Below, one piece after another: positions 5,259-6,647 of a stretch of 6,647 bases of DNA. The stretch lies in the NCBI GenBank assembly GCA_017995665.1, contig JAGOIM010000084.1:1-6647 (forward strand). Reading direction: 5' to 3'. Each line of letters starts with the position of its first letter. The stretch's first letter is position 1. The DNA comes from Anaerolineaceae bacterium (GTDB taxonomy: Bacteria > Chloroflexota > Anaerolineae > Anaerolineales > Anaerolineaceae). The notes beneath the pieces are model-generated. The model had not been told where the DNA came from, ran no database searches, and saw only the letters and a list, made by a program, of their open reading frames with translations. A program made the position numbers and the translations under genes.

Positions 5259-6538
5259 TGCCAATATTTGACAAGGAAATTTTAGAAAAACTGGGACCCG
5301 GAGCACTTTCGAAGTTGAGCCGGGGAACGGAATTAGTGATGCCGCGCTATGACGGATATAACCTGGCGAACATCAGCCCGACGATTGCCAAGTGGCTTGG
5401 TGTTAATGGGCAACTGCCTGCGCAAAGCCTGGCAAACGAAATCACGGATCATTTCAAGGAGCAATATCAAAATGTGGTCCTGGTTTTGGTTGATGCTTTG
5501 GGGTATAAGCAACTGATCAAACTGATGAATGAGGGCAATGCTCCGCTTTGGAAAGACCATCTGGATGAAGGTAAGCTCTTCCCGCTAACCAGCATTTCGC
5601 CAAGTACAACAGCATCTGCCCTGACGACGATTTGGACCGGTTCCACGCCAAATTATCACGGCGTGATTGGCTATGAGATGTGGAACAAACAGCTTAGCTT
5701 AATCATGAATAACATCACGCATAACCCGATTACCTATTCGGGAGATGTTGGCGGTTTGGCAAAAGCCGGTTTTGAGCCGACAAAATTTATGAGCGCCACT
5801 CAACTGGGACATCGTTTTGCGAACAGTGGCGTGGAGAGCCATTCCTTTATGCCGGGCAATATCTCAAACTCCGGATTGTCAAAAATGCACTTGCCGGGCA
5901 GTACGGCACATCCCTATGTTGCCGAGAGCGATATGCTCCTAAACATGCGGGATTTGTTGAATACGACCAGCAAACGACGACGTTTTGTTTATGCCTACTG
6001 GAGCGATGTTGACAGCCTGATGCATCAATATGGCACGCACGACCCGCGCGTTACGGAGCAATTCCGCGATTTTAGCAATGCTTTTTTTAGACTCTTTGTG
6101 GATGGTTTGGACGTTTCAACCCGGGAAAACACCTTGATTTTGTTGACTGCCGACCATGGTTCTTTGGAAACACCGGTAAACGAAGCATACAACCTGAACA
6201 AGCACCCCGAACTGACCAATATGCTGACAATGGCACCGACTTGCGAGGGACGGCTGCCTTTCTTGTACGTAAAGCAGGGGCAAATTGAAGCGGTCAAGTC
6301 CTATTTTGAACATGCCTGGCCTAATCAATTTGACTTTTTAAGCCGACAAGAAGTCTTGGATATGCAGCTTTTGGGCAATTGTGAGGATAACCCGGATTTG
6401 GAAAACCGGATCGGGGACTTGGTTGCGGTTCCCTTTGATAATACTTACCTTTGGTGGCCCAGCAAAGCCAATACGATGCTTGGACGGCATGGCGGTTTGC
6501 ATCCGGATGAGATGTTGACTCCGCTGTTTGCTTTGTAA
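5258..6538 (+). CDS. Alkaline phosphatase superfamily protein (type I phosphodiesterase/nucleotide pyrophosphatase-like)
   Basis: 426 residues, probably cytosolic: no signal peptide or membrane segment. Enzymes of this superfamily use two metal ions to hydrolyse phosphate mono- or diesters. The metal-site set appears complete: D79 in VLVDALG, the nucleophile in SPSTTASALTTIWTG (T118 aligns with the NPP threonine), D252 and H256 in SDVDSLMHQYG, D299-H300 in TADHG, and H411 in GRHGGLHPDEM. TGSTPNYHGVIGYEMW (127-142) matches the conserved TG..P..HG of nucleotide pyrophosphatases. The C-terminal HGGL..DEM..PL segment also recalls PglZ-type members. The substrate is not deducible; nucleotides or other phosphodiesters are candidates given the adjacent phosphorylase. 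It starts at ATG 5258, overlapping the previous stop by one base. Full length, no frameshift seen. Confidence 0.9.
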   Translation: MPIFDKEILEKLGPGALSKLSRGTELVMPRYDGYNLANISPTIAKWLGVNGQLPAQSLANEITDHFKEQYQNVVLVLVDALGYKQLIKLMNEGNAPLWKDHLDEGKLFPLTSISPSTTASALTTIWTGSTPNYHGVIGYEMWNKQLSLIMNNITHNPITYSGDVGGLAKAGFEPTKFMSATQLGHRFANSGVESHSFMPGNISNSGLSKMHLPGSTAHPYVAESDMLLNMRDLLNTTSKRRRFVYAYWSDVDSLMHQYGTHDPRVTEQFRDFSNAFFRLFVDGLDVSTRENTLILLTADHGSLETPVNEAYNLNKHPELTNMLTMAPTCEGRLPFLYVKQGQIEAVKSYFEHAWPNQFDFLSRQEVLDMQLLGNCEDNPDLENRIGDLVAVPFDNTYLWWPSKANTMLGRHGGLHPDEMLTPLFAL

Positions 6539-6557
6539 GAATCGGTTTAAAGTTTAT

Positions 6558-6590
6558 AAGGCTGCTGTTTTTTTCAACAGTCTTTACTTC
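6558..6590 (+). terminator. Possible weak terminator of the three-gene operon
   Basis: CTGTT (6565-6569) pairs with AACAG (6576-6580) around a T-rich loop; the stem can extend imperfectly with AAGG/TCTTT on the outside. The downstream TCTTTACTT is only moderately T-rich. It lies 19 nt after the phosphodiesterase stop. The position is right but the signal is weak. Confidence 0.25.
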
Positions 6591-6610
6591 AGAAAAGGTC
6601 TTTGTACGGA

Positions 6611-6647
6611 GGGGTTCTATAGCACCCGATGCGAAGCGAGCGGTGTA
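6611..6647. other. Intergenic sequence with a possible palindromic element cut by the window edge
   Basis: CACC (6623-6626) and GGTG (6642-6645) flank CGATGCGAAGCGAGC. The flanks TATAG (6619-6622 and neighbours) and TGTA begin to look like further pairing that would continue past 6647. This local GC-rich block stands out from the AT-rich gap. It could be part of a dispersed repeat, a hairpin, or the approach to the next gene. I cannot resolve it from what is visible. Confidence 0.2.

Overview
The window looks like a piece of bacterial chromosome with moderate GC in the genes and AT-rich gaps. The gene set and protein style (secreted subtilase with an I9-type propeptide, MscL with a C-terminal zinc ribbon, solitary beta-class DNA methyltransferase, AlkP-superfamily phosphodiesterase) suggest a Chloroflexota bacterium, perhaps Anaerolineae. 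This rests on recollection of protein style; no 16S or marker gene is present.

Left part (1-2866), all on the minus strand. The 5' end of a secreted subtilisin-like protease runs off the left edge (start at 679). A 452-bp AT-rich gap (680-1131) follows; it has no convincing gene but holds short direct and inverted repeats, hairpins and a good extended -10 promoter for the protease. Next is an unrecognised protein of about 332 residues, possibly TIM-barrel-like with a C-terminal hydrophobic anchor (1132-2130). A GC-rich hairpin separates it from a very acidic, Ala/Glu-rich protein with a C-terminal membrane anchor (2270-2854).

Right part (2867-6647), all on the plus strand. mscL (3015-3500) is divergent from the acidic membrane protein and ends at a strong inverted repeat followed by a T-rich stretch. 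Then comes a tightly packed three-gene operon: DNA methyltransferase (3637-4479), nucleoside phosphorylase family protein (4476-5258, ATGA overlap) and an AlkP-superfamily phosphodiesterase/pyrophosphatase-like protein (5258-6538, TAATG overlap). The methyltransferase has no Shine-Dalgarno sequence but has an extended -10 element placed so that its mRNA would begin at or next to the start codon. The two downstream genes have ribosome binding sites.

Functionally, the left half is cell-envelope and secretion oriented and the divergent mscL unit fits osmotic or envelope homeostasis. The right operon joins DNA modification to two enzymes that could break down nucleotides and nucleosides. No CRISPR array, tRNA, rRNA, transposase or complete restriction system was seen. 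The least explained items are the 1132-2130 protein, the acidic repeat protein, the repeat-bearing gap and the linkage within the three-gene operon.
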